Source of the DNA: Bacteroidales bacterium
GTDB taxonomy: Bacteria; Bacteroidota; Bacteroidia; Bacteroidales; UBA932
Length of the DNA: 50,389 nucleotides
NCBI GenBank assembly: GCA_004554455.1
Contig: SFMG01000011.1
Span: forward strand, 1 to 50,389
Direction of reading: 5' to 3'
Positions 32,006 through 41,109 of the stretch are shown piece by piece. Each line of letters starts with the position of its first letter. The stretch's first letter is position 1. A program made the translations under genes and the position numbers. The notes below the pieces were generated by a model. That model made no database searches. It saw nothing but the letters and a program-made list of their open reading frames with translations, and was not told the origin of the DNA.

Positions 32006-32917
32006 ATGAAAGTCATAGACATAATCAGATCCAGCAAAAAAACATTCGCATCACTCGAAATAGTACCGCCGCTCAGGGGCATAGGCAGCGAGGAACTGCT
32101 CGACAGCATCAGTCCCCTGATGGAATTCGACCCCAAGTACATCAATGTGACCTGTCACCGCGACGAGGTTGAGTTCATACCGAACCCCGACGGGACTTAC
32201 AGGAAACAGACCATACGCAAAAGGGTTAGCGAAGTGGCAGTGGCTGCGGCCATAATGAAACGATACAACGTCGATGTCGTGCCTCACGTCATCTGCGCTG
32301 GAGCCACGGCAGACGGGATCCAGAGCGAGATAGAGAGTCTCAGGTATATGGGCATAGACAACATCCTGGCCCTCAGGGGTGACTGTCTTACCGGAGAAAA
32401 GCGCTTTACCCCCACACCCGGGGGCTACAGCTATGCCAGCGAGCTGGTCGAAGCCGTCCGCAGAAGCGAGCCGGGAATGTGCATAGGCGTGGGAGCCTAT
32501 CCTGAGAAACACTTCGAGGCTCCTAATATCGAGACGGACATTGAAATGCTTAAGAAGAAGGTCGATGCCGGCGCAGACTACATCATAACCCAGATGTTCT
32601 TCGACAACCGCTTCTTCTATGAATTCGAGAGCCGCTGCCGCGAGGCCGGAATCAACGTGCCTATAATCCCGGGCATCAAGCCTCTTTCGACAGCGCGCCA
32701 GATAGCCCTGCTGCCGGAGGCTTTCTCGATCGACATTCCCATAGGTCTGAGTTCCCAGCTTGCCGAAGCCCAGGATGCCGAGGAGGTGTACCACATCGGC
32801 ACTGACTGGTGCATCGCCCAGTGCCGTGACCTGATCGCCCACGGCGTCCCTGCCATTCACCTCTACACAATGACCAAGTCCCGCAATGTCGTAGAGGTTC
32901 TCAAAGCCTGCTTCTAG
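32006..32917 (+). CDS. metF: 5,10-methylenetetrahydrofolate reductase
   Basis: A 303-residue FAD barrel enzyme of the MetF family that makes 5-methyltetrahydrofolate for MetH. Visible blocks are FASLEIVPPLRG at the N terminus, VTCHRDEV, PHVICAGAT, NILALRGDC, GAYPEKH, GADYIITQMFFDN and IIPGIKPL. Length is standard. It is a single gene, converging on the FAD oxidoreductase with an 11-nt gap. A TATCTTAG sequence at 31968-31975, near the -7 consensus, may be its promoter. MetH is in the window but about 22 kb away. Confidence 0.95.
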   Translation: MKVIDIIRSSKKTFASLEIVPPLRGIGSEELLDSISPLMEFDPKYINVTCHRDEVEFIPNPDGTYRKQTIRKRVSEVAVAAAIMKRYNVDVVPHVICAGATADGIQSEIESLRYMGIDNILALRGDCLTGEKRFTPTPGGYSYASELVEAVRRSEPGMCIGVGAYPEKHFEAPNIETDIEMLKKKVDAGADYIITQMFFDNRFFYEFESRCREAGINVPIIPGIKPLSTARQIALLPEAFSIDIPIGLSSQLAEAQDAEEVYHIGTDWCIAQCRDLIAHGVPAIHLYTMTKSRNVVEVLKACF

Positions 32918-32928
32918 ACTTTGTGAGC

Positions 32929-34683
32929 TTACAGCAGTTTGCCGGTCCAGTCGATGTTCCTTGAGTGGAAGGGATCGGCAAGGGTGTCGATAAGGATGGC
33001 GGCGTCAATTCTGGTGAGAGGACGGTCAAACGCTTCGGGACTTTCAACACCCAGAAGACGGCACAGTTCAAACAAGGTCACGACCCTGTCCGAATCGACA
33101 TATTCCCTTCCATAGTACTCCTCCAGATACAGGTCCCTCAAAAGAAGAGGGTCGTCCGGACGGAAGAGGGTACGGTTCTGCCAGCCGATTGACTCTCCCC
33201 TGCCCCTGAGTATGCCGGTAAGGCCCACTCTCTGGACACTGGCAAAGCCCTTGTCTCCGGGTTCAAGTTCCTGATATGGCATCAGATAGCAAGAAGCTTC
33301 GAGCAACTCATCCTGCAAGCGGCGCACCGTCGGTTCGCAGCCGTCCAAGGCAGTCAATGCAGCAAGCGCACCAGCCGCCTGTCCCAGACCCATCACCACT
33401 GGCTGCAGCCTCGTGGCGCCATTGACTATATTGGACACCGACACCGATTTTTCCGCTACCAGCAGCGGGCTGTAGTCCTCATCCCCCTGAAGCGGATTCT
33501 CCCCGGGAACCAGAACTCCGGCCGGCACGGAAAAGGACGGCACCGGATAGAAATGGAGGTCCGGCAGTGAATCCGGGCAGGGATAACGGCGGTGATGGTG
33601 GTCCACAGGATAGTCCCCTACCGCGACAGAAGTGCGGTAAAGATTGTTCCGGTACGGGTCGAAGACGTCATTCACGGTGAATCTGGTCCTGCCGTGAATC
33701 CTCCTGGACTCCCTGTGATACGGAATCAGCGGCAGCCCGTCCGCGCTCGGATAAACACCCTCGGCAATGCCCAGTTCAGGATGGCCCAGTTCAGTCTGTA
33801 TGTAGTACAGATAGCCAAGGGATATGCGTTTCGCCTCTTCCAGGAGACTGTCCCTCTCCTCTTTCCCCGCTTCCACCAGATTCATATAGGCATCATTTCC
33901 GTTGATAGGCCAATTGAGCATCACGTCCCCTCCCGGCAGCAGCCCGTAAGAGAGCATGTCGTCGGTTCCGCCGGGATTGCAGCCCTCGTAAAGCGAGGCA
34001 TCGTAGCCCTCGGGGCGGCTGATTGTCATATCCCTGTCGTAGAAACGGGCGGTAATCACATAGGTCAGGTCCTGAATAATGTCATTCGCCTCCTCCGGGG
34101 CCACATCCTCTCCCATATCACGGGATGAATCCATACCCAGGTCATAGGGAATTCCCAGGCGCGCCGCCACGTCACCCAGTTCCGTGCAATCGACAAGCAT
34201 TGCGGCCCGGAATCTACGTCCTCCGCAGCGCAGACGCCAAACGGCGTCCTTTCGCGTCAGAGAGTCAAGGGATATATTTCTGTACAGGCATATATTTTCT
34301 TCGGCGGCCAGCATATTGCCCAACACCGCCTCGCCGACCTGCGGCTCGAAAAGTATATTGCTGACCCAGCCGGTGCGAAGGGCCTCGTAGCCGCCGTAAC
34401 GGGCCGCCAGGGAGTCGCAGAATTCGCCGAATATGCCTCCACGAAGCCGATAGTTTCCGTCTATGGCGCTGACGCCGGCCGAAGTGAGCATGCCTCCCAC
34501 CCACGGACCTTCTTCCAGAAGCAGCACGGATGCGCCGCTGCGGGCCGCCTGCAATGCCGCGGCACAACCGCCTGCACCCGCGCCGACTATGGCGACGTCG
34601 AAACTCCGTTCACAAGAGAAAATGGCCGGCAGGGACAGAAGTACAGCCGCCGCCCGGCATATAAAAAAGCGCATCCGGAACAT
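32929..34683 (-). CDS. FAD-dependent oxidoreductase lipoprotein
   Basis: About 584 residues. A hydrophobic signal ends in a possible lipobox (AIFSC), followed at once by a dinucleotide-binding fold (DVAIVGAGAGGCAAALQAA, then an acidic end of the second strand, LLEEGPWVGG). The sequence matches the FAD_oxidored (PF12831) type common in Bacteroidetes near carbohydrate genes; the substrate is unknown. The frame opens at 34719, but that ATG lies upstream of the predicted promoter element, so 34683 (or 34674) is preferred. Export with a bound flavin is unusual for a Sec substrate but common in this family. It diverges from the histidine phosphatase gene. Confidence 0.8.
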   Translation of the reverse strand: MFRMRFFICRAAAVLLSLPAIFSCERSFDVAIVGAGAGGCAAALQAARSGASVLLLEEGPWVGGMLTSAGVSAIDGNYRLRGGIFGEFCDSLAARYGGYEALRTGWVSNILFEPQVGEAVLGNMLAAEENICLYRNISLDSLTRKDAVWRLRCGGRRFRAAMLVDCTELGDVAARLGIPYDLGMDSSRDMGEDVAPEEANDIIQDLTYVITARFYDRDMTISRPEGYDASLYEGCNPGGTDDMLSYGLLPGGDVMLNWPINGNDAYMNLVEAGKEERDSLLEEAKRISLGYLYYIQTELGHPELGIAEGVYPSADGLPLIPYHRESRRIHGRTRFTVNDVFDPYRNNLYRTSVAVGDYPVDHHHRRYPCPDSLPDLHFYPVPSFSVPAGVLVPGENPLQGDEDYSPLLVAEKSVSVSNIVNGATRLQPVVMGLGQAAGALAALTALDGCEPTVRRLQDELLEASCYLMPYQELEPGDKGFASVQRVGLTGILRGRGESIGWQNRTLFRPDDPLLLRDLYLEEYYGREYVDSDRVVTLFELCRLLGVESPEAFDRPLTRIDAAILIDTLADPFHSRNIDWTGKLL

Positions 34684-34708
34684 ATATTTTCGTTTTCCAA
34701 CAGTCCTG

Positions 34709-34743
34709 CAAATATACAATATTTGCTATCTTCGCAGAACAAA
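34709..34743 (-). promoter_or_regulatory. Promoter of the FAD oxidoreductase gene
   Basis: The minus strand has TATATTTG at 34716-34709, an exact -7 match. The nearest TTTG (34743-34740) is 23 nt upstream, slightly longer than the usual spacing. It overlaps the divergent plus-strand candidate at 34727. Confidence 0.6.
34727..34734 (+). promoter_or_regulatory. Candidate -7 element for the histidine phosphatase gene
   Basis: TATCTTCG, one base off TAnnTTTG, 18 nt before the ATG. It lies inside the divergent promoter region, so the two start sites may interfere. Confidence 0.4.
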
Positions 34744-34752
34744 ATCACAGAT

Positions 34753-36051
34753 ATGAAGCACTATAGACCACTTTTAGCCGCGGCAATCCTCTCCGCCGCA
34801 ATAGGCTTTCACACCAACGATTCATACGCACAGAACTACGGCTACCCGGAAGGGAAGAACGCCGCGGACCTGATTCGCGAAGACACGCTGCGCACAGGCA
34901 ACAACCACCACATCTACGAATATGTGGACCTGCACGACACCAGGGCGCCGAAGGGCTACAAGGCCTTCTATATCAGTCATTACGGCCGCCACGGCTCCCG
35001 TACCGACCATCGCGGCAACGAGGCCTGGGTCGTACTCGAAAAGGAGCTGAGACCGGCATACGAGGCCGGAATCCTGAGCTGGAAAGGCAGGCAGGCCTAC
35101 GAGAAGATCGTGGAGATGTGCGAGGTCGGAGACGGAATGCGGGAGATGCTCACCCCTGTAGGCGTAAAGGAGCACAAGGAGATTGCCAGGAGGATGTACA
35201 GACGTTTCCGCGAGGTATTCAGGCAGTCCAAGGAGGTAGAGGCGCGCTCCAGCACGGTCCAGAGATGCGTGCTGAGTATGGGCGCCTTCTGCACCGCCCT
35301 TGCGGCCGAAGACCCGAAACTGGACATAGACCTGCTTACCGGGCAGCGCTATATGGACTACATCGCCCACACCACTGGCTATGGCGAGGCCACGGCAGGC
35401 AGCGTAAAGATGCTCAAGGCATATAAGAAGGCCCATCCGCGCGACACGGTGAGCTTCTTTGCCATGATGTTCAACGACCCGGCGGAGGGAAGGGCCTTCA
35501 TCAAAGACGCATATCACTTCGAGAGCAACCTGATCGAATGCGCCAATTACTGCCAGTGCCTCGGCGTGGAGGACGTCTTCCACCGCTGTATGCCTTTCGA
35601 GGTCTATTACGACGCCTGGTCGCTCAAGAACCGCAGTCTCTACCTTGTACATTGCAACAGCGCGGAGTTCGGAGACAAGAGGATTCCGATAGGAAAACCG
35701 CTGGTGGACGACATAATAGCCAAGGCTGACGCTGCCGTGGCAGGCAACGGGAGGGCTGCCGACCTGCGCTTCGGCCACGATTACCCGCTGATGGCGCTGA
35801 CAGGCTATCTGGACCTCCAGGGGGTAGGCGGACGCTACAGCTTCGACGAGATAGACGACAAGTGGTTCGGCTCATGGAATATATGCATGGCCAGCAATCT
35901 GCAGCTGGTTTTCTACCGCAACAGGAGCGGCGATGTGCTGGTAAAATGCCTCTACAACGAGAGGGAAACGCTCATCAACGGACTGGAGCCATTCTATGGT
36001 CCGTATTACCGTTGGGATGAGCTGAGGAAGTACTGGATGGAGCGCTTCTGA
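34753..36051 (+). CDS. Secreted histidine-type phosphatase (phytase/MINPP-like)
   Basis: A 432-residue exported enzyme; signal peptide at residues 1 to about 28 (SYAQ). The catalytic motif YGRHGSR near residue 81 is the RHGxR phosphohistidine site, and FGHDYPL in the C-terminal half gives the HD proton donor. This is the histidine acid phosphatase clade that includes Bacteroides multiple-inositol-polyphosphate phosphatases, so phytate or other phosphomonoesters are likely substrates. ATG 34753 is used, as the frame upstream to 34723 would start in the promoter. No terminator is visible before the V-ATPase operon. Confidence 0.87.
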   Translation: MKHYRPLLAAAILSAAIGFHTNDSYAQNYGYPEGKNAADLIREDTLRTGNNHHIYEYVDLHDTRAPKGYKAFYISHYGRHGSRTDHRGNEAWVVLEKELRPAYEAGILSWKGRQAYEKIVEMCEVGDGMREMLTPVGVKEHKEIARRMYRRFREVFRQSKEVEARSSTVQRCVLSMGAFCTALAAEDPKLDIDLLTGQRYMDYIAHTTGYGEATAGSVKMLKAYKKAHPRDTVSFFAMMFNDPAEGRAFIKDAYHFESNLIECANYCQCLGVEDVFHRCMPFEVYYDAWSLKNRSLYLVHCNSAEFGDKRIPIGKPLVDDIIAKADAAVAGNGRAADLRFGHDYPLMALTGYLDLQGVGGRYSFDEIDDKWFGSWNICMASNLQLVFYRNRSGDVLVKCLYNERETLINGLEPFYGPYYRWDELRKYWMERF

Positions 36052-36124
36052 CACTTATGCGACAGCAGGGACGATTTATGTTCAAATTTCTTAGATGAGA
36101 CGCTGAAATACGGTCAGTTTTTTG

Positions 36125-36132
36125 TATTTTTG
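36125..36132 (+). promoter_or_regulatory. -7 element of the V-ATPase operon
   Basis: TATTTTTG matches TAnnTTTG and lies 32 nt before the preferred ATG of the E subunit. No good -33 box is visible. Confidence 0.5.
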
Positions 36133-36164
36133 AACATTTGGAAAACAAATCAACACTAGATACT

Positions 36165-36773
36165 ATGCAGAATAAATTGCAGGAACTGACAGACAAGCTC
36201 TACGCAGAGGGTCTGTCGAAAGGAAAGCAGGAGGGCGAGGAGATTGTGGCCAAGGCCAATGCCCGCGCCGAAGAGATTGTCGCCCAGGCAGAAGACAGGG
36301 CCAGGGCCATTGTCGAGAAGGCCGAGAAAGAGGCCGCGGAACTCAGGCAGAAGACCGCTTCCGACGTGAAGATGGCCGCCAGCGAGAGCATTGCAGCGAC
36401 CAGGCAGGCCATAGAGAAGCTTCTGGTCGGAAAGATGACCGAGGCCCCGGTCAAGGCCGCCCTCGGGGACAGCGCCTTCATCAGGGAAATCATCAAGGCC
36501 GTGGCACAGGGCTTCAGCAGCCAGCAGAGCGAGGACATAGCGCTCGTGCTTCCTGAGTCACTCAAGGCGGAGCTGGAGCCATTCGTGGAGAAAGAACTTT
36601 CCGCCCAGCTCGGACGCGGCATAAGCGCAAGTTTCTCGAAGAAGATTGGCGGAGGATTCAACATCGGTCCTAAGGACGGCGGCTGGTTCATCAGCTTCAC
36701 TGACGAGACCTTCATCGAACTCATCAGCGCCTATCTCCGTCCGGCAAGCCGCAAGATACTCTTTGGAGAATGA
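36165..36773 (+). CDS. ntpE: V-type ATPase subunit E
   Basis: A 202-residue peripheral-stalk subunit. About residues 15-90 form an Ala/Glu/Lys-rich coiled coil (EEIVAKANARAEEIVAQAED), and the C-terminal part is a globular domain that contacts the A3B3 head. The open frame starts at a TTG at 36138, but ATG 36165 is preferred since the -7 element ends at 36132 and transcription would begin around 36139. It is the first gene of the ATPase operon and overlaps the DUF2764 gene by four bases. Confidence 0.85.
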   Translation: MQNKLQELTDKLYAEGLSKGKQEGEEIVAKANARAEEIVAQAEDRARAIVEKAEKEAAELRQKTASDVKMAASESIAATRQAIEKLLVGKMTEAPVKAALGDSAFIREIIKAVAQGFSSQQSEDIALVLPESLKAELEPFVEKELSAQLGRGISASFSKKIGGGFNIGPKDGGWFISFTDETFIELISAYLRPASRKILFGE

Positions 36774-37390
36774 ACAACTACCATTATATAGTGGCCGGCC
36801 TCCCGGTGCTCGACAGGGACTACAAGTTCACGGCCGAGAGCCCGGAGACAATTCTTGAAGAGATCAAGGCCCAGTGTTCGGAGCAGGACGTGAGTCTGAT
36901 AGACTTCCTGCTTTCCGGATATGAGGCCGGCAATCTCGACTGCGGGTTCTACCGCAGGGCCCTTACCCACCCGAAACGCTTCATCAGGGAGTGGTTCCGC
37001 TTCGACCTGAATATGCGCAACGCCAAGGTACGCTACCTCAACGCCCAGATAGGACGTCCGCTCGGAAAGGACGTGCTGGACATTAACGCTGACGAGGATC
37101 TGCCAGCCATCGAGCTAGGCGAATTCGAGGAAGAGGCACGTGCCGACGCCATACTCGCGGGCGACGACCTGCTCGGACGCGAGAGAGGACTGGACGACCT
37201 CTGCTGGGAGAAGCTGGACGAAATGACCTGCTTCGACTGGTTTGACATCGAGGCCATCCTGGGCTTCATCTGCAAGCTGCAGATCTGCGCGCGCTGGTTC
37301 CGTCTGGACGAGCAGAGCGGTCGTGAAATGTTCCGCAGGCTCGTCGATGAAATCAGGGGCACCTTCAAGGGCGTAAACTATCAGGGATAA
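36770..37390 (+). CDS. DUF2764 family protein (V-ATPase-associated)
   Basis: A 206-residue acidic cytoplasmic protein starting HYIVAGLPVLDRD, the DUF2764 hallmark, followed by largely helical sequence (FIREWFRFDLNMRNAKVRYL). DUF2764 genes sit at this position in Bacteroidetes V-ATPase operons and probably replace the classical C/d-type subunit that links stalk to rotor; that role is inferred from position. ATG overlaps the E gene stop (ATGA). Confidence 0.82.
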   Translation: MNNYHYIVAGLPVLDRDYKFTAESPETILEEIKAQCSEQDVSLIDFLLSGYEAGNLDCGFYRRALTHPKRFIREWFRFDLNMRNAKVRYLNAQIGRPLGKDVLDINADEDLPAIELGEFEEEARADAILAGDDLLGRERGLDDLCWEKLDEMTCFDWFDIEAILGFICKLQICARWFRLDEQSGREMFRRLVDEIRGTFKGVNYQG

Positions 37391-37418
37391 GAAAAAACAA
37401 ATAAAAAAATAAGAGAAA

Positions 37419-39170
37419 ATGAAATCAACAGGAAAGGTTACGGGCATAGTCTCCAACCTCGTCACGGTTGAATGCAACGGCCCTGTGTCGCAGAACGAGA
37501 TCTGCTACATAAGGCTCGGTGACACCAGGCTCAGGGCCGAGGTCATCAAGGTTAACGGCAAAAATGCCGCCGTGCAGGTGTTCGAGAGTACCCGTGGACT
37601 AAAGAACGGAGACAGCGTCGAGTTCGAGGACAAGATGCTTGAGGTGACCCTTGGTCCGGGTCTGCTTTCCAGCTGCTACGACGGACTGCAGAATGACCTC
37701 ACCACAATGACAGGCGTCTTCCTCAAGAGAGGGGAATACACCGATGCCCTCAACCACGAAAAGCTCTGGGAATTCACCCCTCTGGCAAAGGCCGGCGACA
37801 AGGTGGTCGCAGCAGACTGGCTCGGCAACGTCAAGGAAGGCTGGCTGGACCACAAGATAATGGTTCCGTTCTCCTTCAAGGGCGAATATACGGTCAAGAG
37901 CATAGCCGGGGCCGGAGAATACAACGTGGACAAGGTGATCGCCGTCCTGGTCAATGAGGAAGGCGAAGACGTGGAGGTGACGATGACCCAGAGATGGCCT
38001 GTAAAGGTGGCCATTAAGGGCTACAAGGAGAAACCGCGTCCATCCCGCATAATGGAGACCGGAGTCAGGGTGATCGACACTCTCGACCCTATCGCGGAAG
38101 GCGGCACAGGCTTCATACCTGGTCCTTTCGGCTGCGGCAAGACAGTGCTCCAGCACGCCATTGCCAAGCAGGGCGATGCAGACGTGATTGTGATGGCGGC
38201 CTGCGGTGAACGTGCAAACGAGGTCGTGGAGATATTCACCGAATTCCCTGAACTCATCGACCCGCACACCGGACGTCACCTTATGGAGCGTACCACCATC
38301 ATCTGCAACACCTCCAATATGCCTGTGGCAGCCCGTGAGGCATCCGTTTATACGGCAATGACCATTTGCGAGTACTACCGTGCGATGGGACTGAAGGTGC
38401 TGCTTCTCGCGGACTCCACCTCACGCTGGGCCCAGGCCCTCAGGGAGATGTCCAACCGTATGGAGGAGCTCCCGGGAGCGGATGCATTCCCGGTTGACCT
38501 TTCCGCCATCATCTCCAACTTCTACGCCCGTGCCGGCATGGTGGTCCTCAACAACGGACAGACCGGTGCCGTGACCTTCATAGGTACGGTGTCCCCTGCC
38601 GGAGGTAACCTCAAGGAGCCTGTGACAGAGTCCACCAAGAAGGCAGCCCGCTGCTTCTACGCCCTCGAGCAGAACCGCGCTGACAGGAAGAGGTATCCTG
38701 CGGTGAACCCTATCGACTCCTATTCCAAATACCTCGAATACCCTGAGATCCGCGAGCACCTCGCCGAGAGGATAATGCCGGGCTGGGTAGAGATGGTCGA
38801 GAAGACAAAGAACATCATACGCAAGGGTCGCGACGCCCAGGAGCAGATCAACATCCTCGGCGACGACGGCGTGCCTATGAACTACCACGAGGTGTTCTGG
38901 AAATCCGAGCTCGTGGACTTCGTCATACTCCAGCAGGACGCATTCGACGCTGTGGATGCCCTCTGCCCTATCGAGAGGCAGAAATTCATGCTCAGCCTCG
39001 TGCTTGAGATATGTGACCACTCTTTCGAATTCGAGAATTTCGAGGAGTGCCGCAAGTTCTTCAAGGAGCTCATCAACACTCTCAGGCAGATGAACTACTC
39101 CGAGTTCCATTCGGAAGCATTCGAGAATTATTATCAGCAAATCAAAAATATCCTGAACAATGGCAAATAA
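37419..39170 (+). CDS. ntpA: V-type ATPase catalytic subunit A
   Basis: A 583-residue catalytic subunit of the standard length. The Walker A motif GPFGCGKT is at residues 235-242, preceded by the A-type insert (about 115-190) that distinguishes it from F1 beta. LLADSTSRWAQALREMS, ATP-site aromatic segments and the helical C terminus are intact. It hydrolyses or makes ATP in the A3B3 ring, coupled to ion flow through I and K. Its 3' end overlaps the start of the B gene by 11 bases. Confidence 0.97.
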   Translation: MKSTGKVTGIVSNLVTVECNGPVSQNEICYIRLGDTRLRAEVIKVNGKNAAVQVFESTRGLKNGDSVEFEDKMLEVTLGPGLLSSCYDGLQNDLTTMTGVFLKRGEYTDALNHEKLWEFTPLAKAGDKVVAADWLGNVKEGWLDHKIMVPFSFKGEYTVKSIAGAGEYNVDKVIAVLVNEEGEDVEVTMTQRWPVKVAIKGYKEKPRPSRIMETGVRVIDTLDPIAEGGTGFIPGPFGCGKTVLQHAIAKQGDADVIVMAACGERANEVVEIFTEFPELIDPHTGRHLMERTTIICNTSNMPVAAREASVYTAMTICEYYRAMGLKVLLLADSTSRWAQALREMSNRMEELPGADAFPVDLSAIISNFYARAGMVVLNNGQTGAVTFIGTVSPAGGNLKEPVTESTKKAARCFYALEQNRADRKRYPAVNPIDSYSKYLEYPEIREHLAERIMPGWVEMVEKTKNIIRKGRDAQEQINILGDDGVPMNYHEVFWKSELVDFVILQQDAFDAVDALCPIERQKFMLSLVLEICDHSFEFENFEECRKFFKELINTLRQMNYSEFHSEAFENYYQQIKNILNNGK

Positions 39171-40482
39171 GGCATATCAGAAAACATACACACAGCTGGA
39201 AGCCATCACCAAGGCTACGGTTTCCCTGCGCGCGCAGGGTGTGTCCAACGATGAGCTTGCCGTTGTGGACGGCAGACTTGCGCAGGTCGTCAAGACCAAG
39301 GGCGATCTGGTAACGCTCCAGATTTTCTCCGGAACCGAAGGCATCCCTACCGATGCAGCCGTCACTTTCCTCGGCGAGCCGCCTGTGCTGAAGGTGAGCG
39401 AGGGGCTTTCCGGACGCTTCTTCGACGCATACGGACATCCTATCGACGGCGGTCCTGAGGTGGAGGGCGAAGTCAGACAGATTGGCGGTCCTTCCGTGAA
39501 CCCTTACAAGAGACGTCAGCCGAGTGAAATCATCCCTACGGGCATAGCCGGCATCGACCTCAACAACACCCTCGTGTCCGGACAGAAGATTCCTTTCTTC
39601 GCGGACGCCGACCAGCCATACAATAATGTGATGGCCCAGGTGGCCCTGCGTGCCGATGTGGACAAGATCATACTCGGAGGTATGGGACTTTCCAATGACG
39701 ACTACCTCTACTTCAAGCACGAGTTCGAGTCTGCTGGCGCACTGGACAAGATCATATCCTTCGTGAACACCACCGAGCAGCCTCCTGTGGAGCGTCTGCT
39801 CATCCCGGACATGGCCCTTACCGCCGCCGAGTACTTCGCGGTGGACAGGAACGAGAAGGTGCTCGTGCTGCTGACCGATATGACGCTTTATGCGGACGCC
39901 CTCTCCATCGTGTCCAACCGTATGGACCAGATTCCTTCCAAGGATTCCATGCCGGGCTCGCTCTACTCCGACCTCGCAAAGATCTACGAGAAGGCCGTGC
40001 AGCTGCCTGACGGCGGTTCCATCACCATCATCGCGGTGACAACCATCAACGACGGCGACATCACCCACGCCATCCCGGACAACACCGGATACATCACGGA
40101 GGGTCAGCTCTATCTGCGAAACGACCCGGATTCGGGCAAGGTCATCATAGACCCGTTCCGTTCCCTCTCCCGTCTGAAACAGCTCGTACAGGGCAAGAAG
40201 ACCCGCGAGGACCACAGCCAGGTGATGAACGCCTCGGTGCGTCTGTATTCCGATGCGCAGAACGCGAAGACCAAACTGGAGAACGGTTTCGACCTGAGCG
40301 ACTACGACCTCCGCTGCCTCGACTACGCGAAGGACTATGCAAGCGAGATTCTCGCCATCGACGTCAACATAGACCTCAACGGTATGCTTGACACGGCCTG
40401 GAAGCTCTTTGCGAAGTACTTCACCCCTGCCGAGACCGGTATCAAACAGAAGTTCATCGACACTTACTGGCCTGCAAAATAA
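39160..40482 (+). CDS. ntpB: V-type ATPase subunit B
   Basis: A 440-residue non-catalytic head subunit. It lacks a Walker A motif, as expected, but keeps FSGRFFDAYGHPIDGGP, PTGIAGIDLNNTLVSGQKIP, LLTDMTLYADAL, MPGSLYSDLAKIYEKA and GSITIIAVTTINDGD. It alternates with A in the hexamer. The start overlaps the end of ntpA, typical of translational coupling between A and B. Length is about 20 residues shorter than in archaea. Confidence 0.96.
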   Translation: MANKAYQKTYTQLEAITKATVSLRAQGVSNDELAVVDGRLAQVVKTKGDLVTLQIFSGTEGIPTDAAVTFLGEPPVLKVSEGLSGRFFDAYGHPIDGGPEVEGEVRQIGGPSVNPYKRRQPSEIIPTGIAGIDLNNTLVSGQKIPFFADADQPYNNVMAQVALRADVDKIILGGMGLSNDDYLYFKHEFESAGALDKIISFVNTTEQPPVERLLIPDMALTAAEYFAVDRNEKVLVLLTDMTLYADALSIVSNRMDQIPSKDSMPGSLYSDLAKIYEKAVQLPDGGSITIIAVTTINDGDITHAIPDNTGYITEGQLYLRNDPDSGKVIIDPFRSLSRLKQLVQGKKTREDHSQVMNASVRLYSDAQNAKTKLENGFDLSDYDLRCLDYAKDYASEILAIDVNIDLNGMLDTAWKLFAKYFTPAETGIKQKFIDTYWPAK

Positions 40483-40488
40483 AAAGAT

Positions 40489-41109
40489 ATGGCAATAAAA
40501 TTCCAATATAATAAGACCTCTCTGAACAACATCACCAAGCAGCTGAAGATGCGTCAGAGCGCGCTCCCTACCCTCAAGAACAAGGAGAGCGCCCTGCGTC
40601 TGGAGGTGCGCAAGGCAAAGGAACGCTCGGAGAAACTTATTGAGGATCTTGATGCCGCCCTGAAGAAATACGACTATCTCGCAGCCCTCTGGAACGAGTT
40701 CGAGCCGGGGCTCATAAGCATTACCGACGTGGACCTCACCACGGTGAAGGTCGCAGGAGTGAAGACGCCGGAACTGGTGGCCATACACTATGAAATCCAC
40801 GAGTTCAACGCCTTCACCTCGCCGGCCTGGTATGCGGACGGAGTTGCCATACTCAAGGAACTCAGCCGCCTGGGCATAGAATCGGAAGTCTATGTGGAGA
40901 AGAGCCGTATCCTGGACTACCAGCGCAAGAAGACCACCCAGAAGGTGAATCTCTACGAGAAGGTGCAGATTCCGGGTTATCAGGAGGCCATCAGGAAAAT
41001 CAAGCGCTATATGGAAGACGAGGAGAACCTCTCCAAGGCGGCTTCCAAGATAGTCAAGAGCAGACACGCCGAAGAAGAAGAAATGGAGGAAGCAGCCAAT
41101 GGTAGATAA
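40489..41109 (+). CDS. ntpD: V-type ATPase subunit D
   Basis: A 206-residue central-stalk subunit; long N- and C-terminal helices form the antiparallel coiled-coil axle. The N-terminal KFQYNKTSLNNITKQL with an adjacent Leu/Lys-rich helix and the C-terminal KTTQKVNLYEKVQIP are family marks. It rotates within A3B3 and carries torque to the K ring. Starts six nt after ntpB; its 3' end overlaps ntpI by 11 bases. Confidence 0.92.
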   Translation: MAIKFQYNKTSLNNITKQLKMRQSALPTLKNKESALRLEVRKAKERSEKLIEDLDAALKKYDYLAALWNEFEPGLISITDVDLTTVKVAGVKTPELVAIHYEIHEFNAFTSPAWYADGVAILKELSRLGIESEVYVEKSRILDYQRKKTTQKVNLYEKVQIPGYQEAIRKIKRYMEDEENLSKAASKIVKSRHAEEEEMEEAANGR